25,504 nucleotides of DNA from the NCBI GenBank assembly GCA_034190295.1, contig JAXHSW010000136.1, forward strand, positions 1 to 25,504. Direction: 5' to 3'. The position numbers and the translations under genes were made by a program. Position 1 is the first letter of the stretch, and every line of letters begins with the position of its first letter. The stretch is from Okeania sp034190295 (GTDB lineage Bacteria > Cyanobacteriota > Cyanobacteriia > Cyanobacteriales > Microcoleaceae). Positions 1 through 7,640 of this stretch are shown here, piece by piece. The notes beneath the pieces were generated by a model. The model was not told the DNA's origin and did no database searches. It worked only from the letters and a program-made list of their open reading frames with translations.

Positions 1-40
1 CCCATCTCCCCATCTCCCCATCTCCCCATCTCCCCATCTA
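1..40. repeat. 8-bp short tandem repeat (CCCCATCT)
   Basis: About five consecutive copies of the octamer CCCCATCT start the window, the first one truncated by the window edge. This resembles the short tandemly repeated repetitive sequences known from filamentous cyanobacteria. The rest of the stretch up to 233 is AT-rich and holds no gene that I can support. Confidence 0.85.
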
Positions 41-233
41 ATTACACCGATGCTACCGGATTTGATATGACTCCTCCCCTAACCCATGCATACTTTTTCA
101 GCAAACCCTAATTATACCTGTTTGCGAAAAAAATGTAGCAGTTCTCAGTTCAGTTGCTCGTCAGTAAATATTGAGCATTAAAAAACTAAAAACCGCTATT
201 TCTTATTAAAATATTCAATTAAGGAGATAAAAA

Positions 234-836
234 TTAATTATTAGCTTTCTCTATAGCATAGAGCGCGATCGCTAAACTCAATCGTGCTTGTTCAACTTCT
301 GACAAATCAGACCAAGAAGTAGATTGGATTGTTGCCAAAGTATTTTCTACTGCATCATCTTGACTACCACGCATAGAATAAGCTAGAGGACGCGCCATTA
401 CTTCCAAATCTTCCAAATCCCAACCGGGTAAAACTTCGCTGACACAATGTACTAATTGGTCTGACAGAGATAGAATAGACCCTAAACTATTCACTTGATC
501 GACGATATTAACAGCAATCTTGCCTAACTTGTTGAGTAAATTCTTGGGAGCAAGACCTGAAAACTTTTCATATAAGGAATTCTGGATATCGATCGCAGAA
601 AACAGTCGATCGGTTTGACTTAAAAATTGTTTGCTAGCGGAAGTCATTTCCACATCGGTTAGTAAATCAGACAATGGTAACTCTTGTTCAAGAGAATCAA
701 AATAAGCATCTGATTCTACTGCTTCTGGATTCCAAGGATAGGCAATATCATCAAGAACTATCGAATTTAATAAATCCAATTCTACCTGAGTAGAACTATT
801 AGCAGAAAACTGAGAGCGGGAAGGCTGATTATTCAT
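234..836 (-). CDS. Hypothetical 200-aa acidic helical protein next to a CHAT-FHA gene
   Basis: I do not recognise the family. The product is soluble, with no signal peptide or membrane segment. Residues 1-70 are acidic and low in structure (Ser/Asn-rich start, then runs such as ESDAYFDSLEQELPLSDLL). Residues about 70-200 are predicted mostly helical, with hydrophobic heptad-like spacing (NLLNKLGKIAVNIVDQV) and an alpha-helical tail (QARLSLAIALYAIEKANN). The ATG at 836 is supported by AGGA seven bases upstream (TCAGGAATAAAATATG on the minus strand). It lies 272 bp downstream of the CHAT-FHA gene on the same strand, so it may be a partner, substrate or regulator of that caspase-like protein. 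That link rests on position alone. The gene contains a HIP1 site near 265. Confidence 0.75.
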   Translation of the reverse strand: MNNQPSRSQFSANSSTQVELDLLNSIVLDDIAYPWNPEAVESDAYFDSLEQELPLSDLLTDVEMTSASKQFLSQTDRLFSAIDIQNSLYEKFSGLAPKNLLNKLGKIAVNIVDQVNSLGSILSLSDQLVHCVSEVLPGWDLEDLEVMARPLAYSMRGSQDDAVENTLATIQSTSWSDLSEVEQARLSLAIALYAIEKANN

Positions 837-1035
837 AATTTTATTCCTGAGTAAAAATAATTCATCTTCTATTAAATATAGAAGTAGGTAATTAGCAATA
901 TTGTTATTTCCTACTTAATCAGCTACAAAAGCAACCTAGCTAGTTCCGCAATTCTAACTTAGATTAACTAATGCAAGATGCCGGAAATAACTGACCAGTT
1001 AAAAAATCCTAAAACAATTACAAATCAATACTTTT

Positions 1036-1083
1036 GAGGGTGCCCTTCGGAGCTTGGCGTTAGCCAATACCATTCGCCCCTAC
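1036..1083 (-). repeat. Dispersed GGGTG...ATTCGCCCCTAC repeat
   Basis: The stretch from GAGGGTGCCC to ATTCGCCCCTAC shares both ends with the palindromic insert in the tnpB pseudogene (4331-4364), which reads in the opposite orientation. It sits between the CHAT-FHA stop codon and the start of the downstream gene. It looks like a short mobile or REP-like cyanobacterial repeat. Confidence 0.55.
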
Positions 1084-1108
1084 GACTTTTAACTTCCGCG
1101 TAGCTGCA

Positions 1109-2785
1109 CTAGCTAAAATCTTTTGTTGTTTCAATCACAAACTCAAAAGCTTGACCTTGAGAACTGCCAAATTTTAGCAGTGTTCCTGATGTTATGGCAA
1201 CCTCATCACGATTTATTCTTTGCCAATCGCCAGACTGATAAATTAAAGTACCAAAACGAGAAATATCTTTTAAGAAATAAATGGGTTCAACCTGTTCGCT
1301 CGGAAAGCCACGAGAAAAAATTTCAGCGTGTTTTTGGGAAACCCACCGCTCAAAAATTACTACATCATTTTCCTGAGAACGTCCGACCGCGATCGTACCA
1401 GGCCAAATAGGCCAAACTTCACTATTGTTGTCTTGAGAACGTAAAAAAGCTCTAGAAGTTGAACTACTAATCCAAGTCGGAGAGTTCGTGGGTAGTTGAG
1501 TTACCAATTCATCAAAGACTTGAATTAATTGACCATTGAACTCTGGGTGCATATATAATACTGGTAAAGTCCAAGCTGGTTTATTAAATCTATAGAGAGT
1601 TAATAACTGTTGCCTAGCTACAGCTACTGCTTGGTCTATCAACATTCCCTCTGTCAAACATTGCGCAAAAACTTGAATAAAACTCAAAGCTTCTCCATCG
1701 GCAATTTCATCTCGCATCCCTAAAACTGCAGGTACTCCATGATGAATTAATACTTCTGCTAGACTACTGCGTGGTATTGCCTGTACTTGACCAGAAGATA
1801 TATCTGTAGCTGGTTGCGCTCCCCAACAAGCATTGAATACTGCCAAGGTTACTCCATTACGAACCAGAACTTGTGCTAATTCAGTACCATTGAGAGTAGT
1901 CTCAGGTGCTAAAAATAACCAACCTCCATCTGGGCCTTGTTTACCATGACCAGCATAAAAAAGTACGTTATAAATTTTTTTATCTAAATGGGAAATTAAT
2001 TCTTCTGGGGTCGGTTGAATTAATGTATCTACTTTGCAAGGGACAATAGAATTAACTCTGTGTAAATTTTGGTTTGTAATCTCGCGGGGTTTTAAAACCT
2101 CAGTTAGTCGAGCGGCTTCTTCTTCTAGTTCTAATTTGGACAAAGTAGAAAATTGATGGTCTTTAGCTGAAGATGATTGTCCTTGAGGCGCACTTTCCCC
2201 CATCACCAACAGAATATTCAAATATGGGGAAGGTGGGCGAGGTGGTAAGGAGTGAACATCACTGGTAGTACGACTAAACAAAATTTCCCTACTTAGAGAA
2301 AAGGCAGGTAAAGAAATTCCTGGTTGCATGATTTCCCAGGGTAGGGCAATTAATTCGGGTGCGCGAATATCCAATCTTACCTGTAAGGGCAGTTTTTGGC
2401 CAATGGCAATACCTTGACTTTGGTGGAGACTTTGAGCAATTTCTCCTTGAAATAGCCACTGCCACAGGCTGATGCCCAAATTTTGCATCAGGCGACTGGT
2501 ACGATTAATTCTGACGTTGGAAGCAGGGACAGGATTAATATTTGGGGTTGATGCTAAGGCTGGTTGAGGTGTACCGATGGGAATAGCAGGTAAGCTTTTG
2601 GGAGAGAATACTTCTAACCAAGCTTCCCAAGCTTGTGACAAAGTTTCGGGCCAAATTTGGTCGTTGTGGACATATCCCCGTTGTAAAGGAGCCTGCATCA
2701 CCCAGGTGGCAAAATGATTAGCTTCTGGGATATTCAGGCGAGCGATCGCTATATTTAGGCAAGGACTTTCTGGTGGGAAAGGCAT
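1109..2785 (-). CDS. CHAT-domain (caspase-like) protein with C-terminal FHA domain
   Basis: This 558-aa protein joins a CHAT peptidase-like domain (about residues 130-415) to a forkhead-associated domain (about 463-552). The CHAT catalytic dyad is visible as His280 in FYAGHG and Cys320 in FNACWG. The preceding LPWEIM motif is typical of cyanobacterial CHAT proteins. The FHA part shows GR at 468-469 and the phosphothreonine-binding SxxH at 483-486, then a conserved FGTL segment. No membrane segment is seen. By family knowledge, CHAT proteins are caspase-clan cysteine peptidases or their relatives, often in stress, cell-death or defence modules. The FHA domain would recruit it to phosphothreonine partners, so a Ser/Thr kinase input is plausible. 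The start ATG at 2785 has no clear ribosome-binding site. The 200-aa gene follows on the same strand after 272 bp containing a dispersed repeat. Confidence 0.9.
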   Translation of the reverse strand: MPFPPESPCLNIAIARLNIPEANHFATWVMQAPLQRGYVHNDQIWPETLSQAWEAWLEVFSPKSLPAIPIGTPQPALASTPNINPVPASNVRINRTSRLMQNLGISLWQWLFQGEIAQSLHQSQGIAIGQKLPLQVRLDIRAPELIALPWEIMQPGISLPAFSLSREILFSRTTSDVHSLPPRPPSPYLNILLVMGESAPQGQSSSAKDHQFSTLSKLELEEEAARLTEVLKPREITNQNLHRVNSIVPCKVDTLIQPTPEELISHLDKKIYNVLFYAGHGKQGPDGGWLFLAPETTLNGTELAQVLVRNGVTLAVFNACWGAQPATDISSGQVQAIPRSSLAEVLIHHGVPAVLGMRDEIADGEALSFIQVFAQCLTEGMLIDQAVAVARQQLLTLYRFNKPAWTLPVLYMHPEFNGQLIQVFDELVTQLPTNSPTWISSSTSRAFLRSQDNNSEVWPIWPGTIAVGRSQENDVVIFERWVSQKHAEIFSRGFPSEQVEPIYFLKDISRFGTLIYQSGDWQRINRDEVAITSGTLLKFGSSQGQAFEFVIETTKDFS

Positions 2786-2859
2786 TCAATTTTTTCTAAA
2801 CTATATATTAATGTACTTAAAGAAATCTATGCTAATTTACCTATATTATTTTAAAAAGC

Positions 2860-2932
2860 GTTCAGCAGTTCAGCAATCAGCTTTCAGCTTCGCGCGTTTA
2901 CGGAGCATCCTAGAACGGAAAAGCTAGGGAGC
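2860..2932. repeat. Dispersed AGC-rich repeat (GCAGCATTCCGGAGG family, degenerate)
   Basis: TTCAGCAATCAGCTTTCAGC followed by a GC-richer GCGTTTACGGAGCATCC segment resembles the repeats in the 5.8-7.6 kb island. It lies upstream of the CHAT gene and may contain or displace its promoter. Assignment to the family is by eye. Confidence 0.45.
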
Positions 2933-3029
2933 AACCCCTCCTAAAATTAAACGACTCCTGTGTCGGGGATGTTTTACCCAAGCTTCTCAGATACCATAAT
3001 GAGACATCCATCAGAAAAAATAGCTGTTG

Positions 3030-3068
3030 GGGACTCCCGTTATAATCTGTGATTTAACGGTGAGAGGA
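3030..3068 (+). repeat. IS200/IS605-type terminal hairpin (upstream copy)
   Basis: CTCCCGTTATAATC, a short loop, then GATTTAACGG forms an imperfect hairpin. The same sequence recurs in the same orientation just after tnpB (4609-4642). These are the end hairpins usual for cyanobacterial IS605-group elements. This copy is either the left boundary of an element carrying both the small RHH gene and tnpB, or the leftover right end of another copy. Confidence 0.65.
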
Positions 3069-3103
3069 AAACAGCCAGCATATAAACTATTTTTCTCTTA
3101 AGC

Positions 3104-3265
3104 TTAATTTTCAGATTTTTCAACTGACTTTTTAGACTTAAGTTTTAGTGAATCAATAAAATCACTAATTACCTGGGTCATTGTTTTCTCATTCTCGACT
3201 GCATATAACCTTAGCTTATTTAGTCTGTTCTGACTCATCCGTAAGTTTAATCCAGTTTTTTTCAT
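3104..3265 (-). CDS. Small ribbon-helix-helix-like protein divergent from tnpB
   Basis: The supported product starts at the internal ATG at 3265 and is 53 aa, beginning MKKTGLNLRMSQNRLNKLR. A short beta strand (TGLNLRMS) followed by two helices (NRLNKLRLYAVEN and TMTQVISDFIDSLKLK) fits the ribbon-helix-helix DNA-binding fold of Arc/CopG-type repressors. A Lys/Glu-rich tail ends it. The frame is open 35 codons further upstream, but that extension would run antisense into the tnpB start region and lacks RHH character. It is divergent from tnpB, with about 60 bp between the two starts. It could autoregulate or control the transposon, which is inference. It appears intact although the tnpB beside it is broken. 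Confidence 0.6.
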   Translation of the reverse strand: MKKTGLNLRMSQNRLNKLRLYAVENEKTMTQVISDFIDSLKLKSKKSVEKSEN

Positions 3266-3325
3266 AATGCCTACACAATATCTATGCAAAGTATTATAAT
3301 AAATTACTGGTCGAAAAAGAAGAAA

Positions 3326-4552
3326 ATGCTCGTAAGTCATTGCTACAAAATCAAGCCTAGTCAAGAGCAAATAACCAAGATAGATAATTGGTTAGAACTT
3401 TTGAGAAGACACTGGAATTATGCGTGATAGTCAAAGATTAGATTGGTTGAATAGAACCAGATGTCAAATAGACCGTTGTTCATTGATTTCATGTCCTATT
3501 GGTGAGATTCCAGGCAAACCAGATTATCATTATCAATCAGCTCAATTAAAACAAACTAAGAAACTATTTCCAAAATACAAAGAGATATATTTTGAAGTAC
3601 AACAAAATAATCTCAGAAGATTAGACAAATCTTGGCAACGTTGGTTAATACCAGATAAAACAGGTAAAAGATTTGGTAAGCCAAGATTCAAAAAGTCAGG
3701 CAAGTTAAGGTCATTAAGTTTTAGTAGAGTTAATCATCCTAAAGCTGCAATTAAATTCAATGGAAAACAAATAGCTATTAGTAGATTTGGTTCTATTCCA
3801 GTTATAGTTCATAGACCAATACCAGATGGATTTACTATTAAAACTGCAATTATAACTAAAAAAGCTGATGGATATTATGTCAGTTTTAGTCTAGAAGATA
3901 AATCAGTTCCTAGTTTAATTCCTACAGATAATATTAAAACTGCTGTAGGAGTAGATGTTGGTTTAAAAGAGTTTTTGACTACTAATACTGGTGAGACTGT
4001 TCCTGTTCCTAATTTTTATAGAAAAGCACAATCTAATTTAGCTAGGAAACAAAGGAAAGTATCTAGAAAACAGATTGGCTCTAATAACTGGAAAAAGGCA
4101 CAGAACAGAATTGCTAGATTGCATCAACATATCGCTAGACAAAGAGAAGACTTTCACTATAAAACTGCTCATAAATTAGTTAAAGAATATGAGTTAATTG
4201 CTGTGGAAGACCTAAACATTAGAGGTTTAGCTAGAAACACGAAACTCTCAAAATCAATTTATGATGTAGCCTGGGGTAATTTTATGGAAAAATTGAACGC
4301 AGTAGCGGTAAAACGCGGTGTTCATGTAAGTAGGGGCGAATGGCCATTCGCCCGTACACCCTCATAATACTTCTCACTCATTGTAGTAATTGCGGGCATA
4401 AAGTACCTAAGACTTTATCAGTTATAACTCATTCTTGTCATAAATGTGGAACAGTTTTAGATAGAGATGAAAACGCTGCAATTAACATATTAAATAAAGG
4501 GTTAAACGAGGTGGGTATCATCTTGTCTGCTTGTGGAGGCGTAAGATATTAA
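3326..4552 (+). pseudogene. tnpB: tnpB pseudogene (IS200/IS605-type RuvC-like RNA-guided nuclease)
   Basis: The reading frame starts at ATG 3326 (MLVSHCYKIKPSQEQ), reaches RRHWNYA and hits TGA. It continues in another frame from about 3420 (RDSQRLDWLNRTRCQID) to GVHV near 4329. A palindromic repeat is then inserted (about 4331-4358). PHNTSHS follows in a third frame, and one extra base near 4381 shifts to the last frame with CSNCGHK and CHKCGTVLDRDENAAINIL. RuvC residues are present: Asp in VGVDVGLKEF, Glu in IAVEDLNIRGLA, Asp in DRDENAA. The zinc ribbon (CxxC...CxxC) is also complete. Lesions are therefore two frameshifts and one insertion. No tnpA transposase is present, so it was probably mobilised in trans. 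The 3' end would also have encoded the guide (omega) RNA. Confidence 0.9.
4331..4364. repeat. Palindromic repeat inserted in tnpB
   Basis: GGGGCGAATGGCCATTCGCCC is a near-perfect palindrome centred on GGCC, flanked by GTA/TAC and followed by ACCCTC. It interrupts TnpB between GVHV and the zinc ribbon. The same end sequences occur in inverse orientation at 1036-1083, which identifies it as a dispersed element. Confidence 0.75.
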
Positions 4553-4645
4553 TCAGCCTGTAAAGCAAGAAACTTCTGAAGCTTGGGTTCAATTATCTTT
4601 GTTTGAGAAGCTCCCTTTATAATCTCCGATTTAACGGGAGAGAAC
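4553..4645 (+). ncRNA. tnpB 3' region and right-end hairpin (possible omega-RNA remnant)
   Basis: After the tnpB stop, about 60 bases lead into CTCCCTTTATAATC-TCC-GATTTAACGGGAG, a hairpin like that at 3030-3068. In this family the guide RNA overlaps the end of tnpB and extends to the element's right end, just where this segment lies. No covariance model could be run, so the RNA call is inferred from position and the hairpin. Confidence 0.45.
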
Positions 4646-4682
4646 TTCACAATTTATTTATACAGAAAATTTATTTTTTCAA

Positions 4683-5510
4683 TTAATTTAACGTGAGAAT
4701 TTCCACCCCTTTTTCTGTGACAGTGACTGTATGTTCAAATTGGGCTGAAAGTTTTTTGTCTTTGGTAATTACAGTCCAGCGATCGGCTAAAGTCTTAATA
4801 TTGTGAGTTCCTTCATTCAGCATGGGTTCAACAGTAAAAACCATGCCAGGGCGTAATTTTAAACCTCGACCTCGTTGGCCATAGTGAGGAATTTGTGGCT
4901 CTGTATGAAACTGCCTACCAACTCCATGACCAACCATTTCTCGTACAACAGAAAATCCATTAGCTTCGGCATATTCCTGAATTGCTGCCCCGATATCTCC
5001 AACTCTTGCCCCTGGTTTTATTTCAGCAATCCCTAGCATCATACACTCTTCGGTTACTTTTACCAATTTTCGAGCTGAGGCTGATGGGTTTCCTACTAAA
5101 AATGTTCTGGAAGTATCGCCATGGTAACCATCGAGAATGGGGGTAACGTCTATATTGATAATATCTCCGTCTTTGAGAATCTGTTTCGAGCTAGGAATGC
5201 CATGACAAACTACTTCATTAATACTGGTACAGATGGAACCAGTAAATGGAGGATGACCCGGAGGGGTATAGCCAAGTTGGGCACTGATAGCTCCCTGTGC
5301 TTGGGTCCAATTTTCGGCTTCATCATTTAATTCTTGAGTACTAACTCCTGGTTGTACCATTGGTTCGAGATAATTGAGTAAATTTGCTGCTAGTTTTCCC
5401 ACTCGGCGCATTTTTTCTAATTCTCTGGTGGATAGTAAGACAATTCCAGATGTTTGTTTAAGAGCTTCACGAAATGTTCGATCGATAATGGTTAAGTTTT
5501 TCCGATTCAT
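4683..5510 (-). CDS. map: Methionine aminopeptidase, type I
   Basis: The 275-aa product removes the initiator methionine from nascent proteins in the cytoplasm, using a dinuclear metal centre. All five metal ligands are visible: Asp121 (INIDVTP), Asp132 (HGDTSRTF), His195 (VGHGVGR), Glu228 (FTVEPM) and Glu259 (QFEHT). The conserved substrate-pocket His103 (VCHGIP) is present too. Length and motif order match a type I enzyme without the extra insert of type II. The start at 5510 gives a roughly 25-residue lead before STRELEKMRRVGKLAANLL, within the family range, but no good ribosome-binding site is visible and a slightly later start cannot be ruled out. Cyanobacteria often have more than one map gene. 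It stands alone between tnpB and a small divergent gene. Confidence 0.96.
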   Translation of the reverse strand: MNRKNLTIIDRTFREALKQTSGIVLLSTRELEKMRRVGKLAANLLNYLEPMVQPGVSTQELNDEAENWTQAQGAISAQLGYTPPGHPPFTGSICTSINEVVCHGIPSSKQILKDGDIINIDVTPILDGYHGDTSRTFLVGNPSASARKLVKVTEECMMLGIAEIKPGARVGDIGAAIQEYAEANGFSVVREMVGHGVGRQFHTEPQIPHYGQRGRGLKLRPGMVFTVEPMLNEGTHNIKTLADRWTVITKDKKLSAQFEHTVTVTEKGVEILTLN

Positions 5511-5637
5511 GGCCAGATGTCAAGATGTATTTACTGGGCTTTGCTATCATATACTACTACAGTAAGGCACAGCACAACACAAGTTAGTCAATTATTTGTA
5601 TGCTTGATATTAGAAAAATAAGTATTAGGTGTTGAAA

Positions 5638-5823
5638 ATGGGCGGAAAAACAGATTTAGATAGAGTTGTAGCTTATATTCCTCCAGAGTGGAAAAAAGAG
5701 TTAGAGAAATGGGCAAAAGAGGATGAACGTTCTGTGTCTTGGTTGGTGGGTAAGTTAATTGAGCGAGGTTTAGAAGAACATCGAAACCATCAAAATTCTG
5801 AAAAAGAAGGTGTTAGGTGTTAG
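5638..5823 (+). CDS. Small ribbon-helix-helix / CopG-like protein
   Basis: I choose ATG 5638 (61 aa, starting MGGKTDLDRVVAYIPPEW); a GTG at 5629 is an alternative. The sequence has a beta strand (RVVAYIP), helix A (PEWKKELEKWAKEDER) and helix B (SVSWLVGKLIERGLEEH), the pattern of CopG/Arc repressors and of antitoxins. No toxin partner lies next to it. AGGTG just upstream could act as a weak ribosome-binding site. The last codons (GVRC) and the stop come from a heptamer tandem repeat (GTGTTAG) that follows, so the native C-terminus may have been replaced. It is divergent from map, with a 127-bp gap that may hold both promoters. Confidence 0.65.
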   Translation: MGGKTDLDRVVAYIPPEWKKELEKWAKEDERSVSWLVGKLIERGLEEHRNHQNSEKEGVRC

Positions 5824-6010
5824 GTGTTAGGTGGTAGGTATTAAATAGATTTTCTAAAGGATATTGATTTTAGATATTTTTACTCCTACTTTTTTCTGAT
5901 TCTGAGAAAGAATATCTTAGGTGATAGGTATTAAATAGATTTTCTAAAGGATATTGATTTTAGATATTTTTACTCCTACTTTTTCCTGATTCTGAGAAAG
6001 AATATTTTAG
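5812..6010. repeat. Heptamer STRR and 90-bp tandem duplication
   Basis: GTGTTAG repeats with one variant (GTGGTAG) occupy 5812-5840. They run into two consecutive 90-bp copies, 5831-5920 and 5921-6010, which differ at only a few positions (for example TTTTTTCTG against TTTTTCCTG). The second copy ends in AATATTTTAGG. The unit has no convincing reading frame. Confidence 0.85.
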
Positions 6011-7640
6011 GTATTAACTAGAATTTTAAGTGGTACTAAATAGCAAAATTCTATCAGTAAATTAGAGTTTTAAAGTTGAGTATCATCTAAATTATACTGT
6101 ACTTAAGCAAATAATATTTTTGATGAATGATAGCTGATTAAATAAAGTTTTATTTTGAGAAGAAATCTACTTCTAAAAAAGCATAAAAGTACTTTAAAAA
6201 AAGAGTACTTATTAGATGAACCTATCCCACTATTTTTAACAAGCTTATTTGTTTAAGTGAAATGTGTTTTAAAGTAAGCATTTCCTCCGGAATGGGGAGC
6301 TAATAGCCGTCAGTCATAAGCACTTCAGCTATTGCTTTTAGTTAACTAGACAGTGCGAAGTTATGGGAATAACTATTGCTAGCTAAGGCTTTCAGCGATC
6401 TTAAGGTTAGAAACTCTTTATTCACAACTGTGGGTGCTGTAAGCCTTTTTCAGTCATATTTTCAGCCTTGAAAGCAAATCATTTTTTTGGAAGAACTTTG
6501 TACTCTCCAGTTAGTTAATGATCGAAGCTTTATTAATTTTATTACCGAATAATTAATAATTAAATAATTATGGTTTAAAGCCTCCCATGAGCAAGGAAAA
6601 AAAGTGCCCTTGATATTTCCTTATATTTAATCAAGGGTAAGCATTCAGCTATTAGCACTCAGCTCTCAGCTTTTTGAATAAATTAGGCAAATAAATGAGT
6701 TAAGAAATTATCAGTTGTTGTGTATCTAGATTTTATATTCCCTATAGCCTTTGACAAAAATTGAATATTATAGTCTAAATACTAAACACCTTAGCTGATA
6801 GCTGATAGCTGAAGGCTGTTTGCGCAGCATTCCGGAGGAAATGCTTACAATCAAGGACGGTTTTAACCAGAGGTAATTATCAATTATCCATTATCAATTA
6901 TTGAAGACAAAAGTTGGCTCCCTTGTCTTTAAAGTTTACGTTAATTTAAGCACTATCCTTAAGAAGAGAGTATTGTTTCTGTTAACGCAGTTCCTCCGGA
7001 GGAGGCTAGCTAACAGCTAATAGCTGTTTGTGGAGCATTTGAACCGAAATGCTTACGTTTTAAAAGCTTAATTTTTCGTTTTTAACTCTCAAAATGTTTG
7101 GGGTTTTTAGCAAAAATATTATTAGTGGGATAGGTTTAATTTTATTTAAGCAAACAGCCATTAGCATTAAGCTATTCCTTTTAAATACTACGCAAACAGC
7201 AATTAATAATGAATAATTACTTCTAAGGTTGGGGAAGGATAATTTGGCGGTAATTTTTTATTCTTTCTCAATTTTTCAATTGCTTTTACCTTTCCCAAGA
7301 TTAATAGCTGAAGTCCGCAGTTAGGAGTTAGGAGAATAACTAATAGCTGACGGCTGTTTGCGCAGTATTCCGGAGGAAATGTTTAGAATTTTATGGATTT
7401 TCTTTCTTCTTTCTTACCGAATAATGAAGGTTTAAAGCCTCTCACTCGCCGTGGAGAAACAAGCGGTCGCTCTTCGCAGCTTCCCGTAGGGTGGGATGGA
7501 TGGGTTTCCTAACCATATCCAATCGACCAAGAGAGAAAAAATTTTCACGATCGTTCAATCCTATCCGTTTTAGGGAAAGGTAATTATCAATTATCAATTA
7601 TCAATTATTGAATTCTTCCTTCTTACTTCTTCCATAACAA
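6011..7640. repeat. Gene-free island of nested dispersed repeats
   Basis: I see no gene in these 1.6 kb. The stretch is a mosaic. GCATTCCGGAGGAAATGC-type hairpins with AGCTGATAGCTGA lead sequences occur at about 6276-6320, 6795-6847, 6986-7058 and 7330-7385, in both orientations. A related segment AACCTATCCCACTA at 6219 recurs inverted at about 7121-7136. Two copies of an element starting TACCGAATAAT and ending in CAATTATCAATTATTGAA lie at 6543-6903 (with other repeats nested inside) and 7415-7613. The island precedes the membrane-protein gene at 7641 and must contain its promoter, but I could not place one securely. Confidence 0.7.
7415..7613 (+). mobile_element. Dispersed TACCGAATAAT...ATTATTGAA element, copy B
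   Basis: It begins TACCGAATAATGAAGG, carries TTTAAAGCCTCTCACTCGCC followed by GTGGAGAAAC, has a variable middle and ends with three CAATTAT-type repeats and TGAA. Copies occur at 6543-6903 and 21955-22073. It has no coding capacity, so it is probably non-autonomous or MITE-like. The end positions follow from the occupied/empty-site comparison in the second tandem array. Confidence 0.6.

Noticed and set aside
1123..1410. 95-codon plus-strand frame
   Set aside because: Lies antisense to the FHA-coding part of the CHAT gene; composition is that of a shadow frame.
3326..4552. Functional RNA-guided TnpB nuclease
   Set aside because: Two frameshifts and an insertion interrupt it, although the catalytic residues survive.
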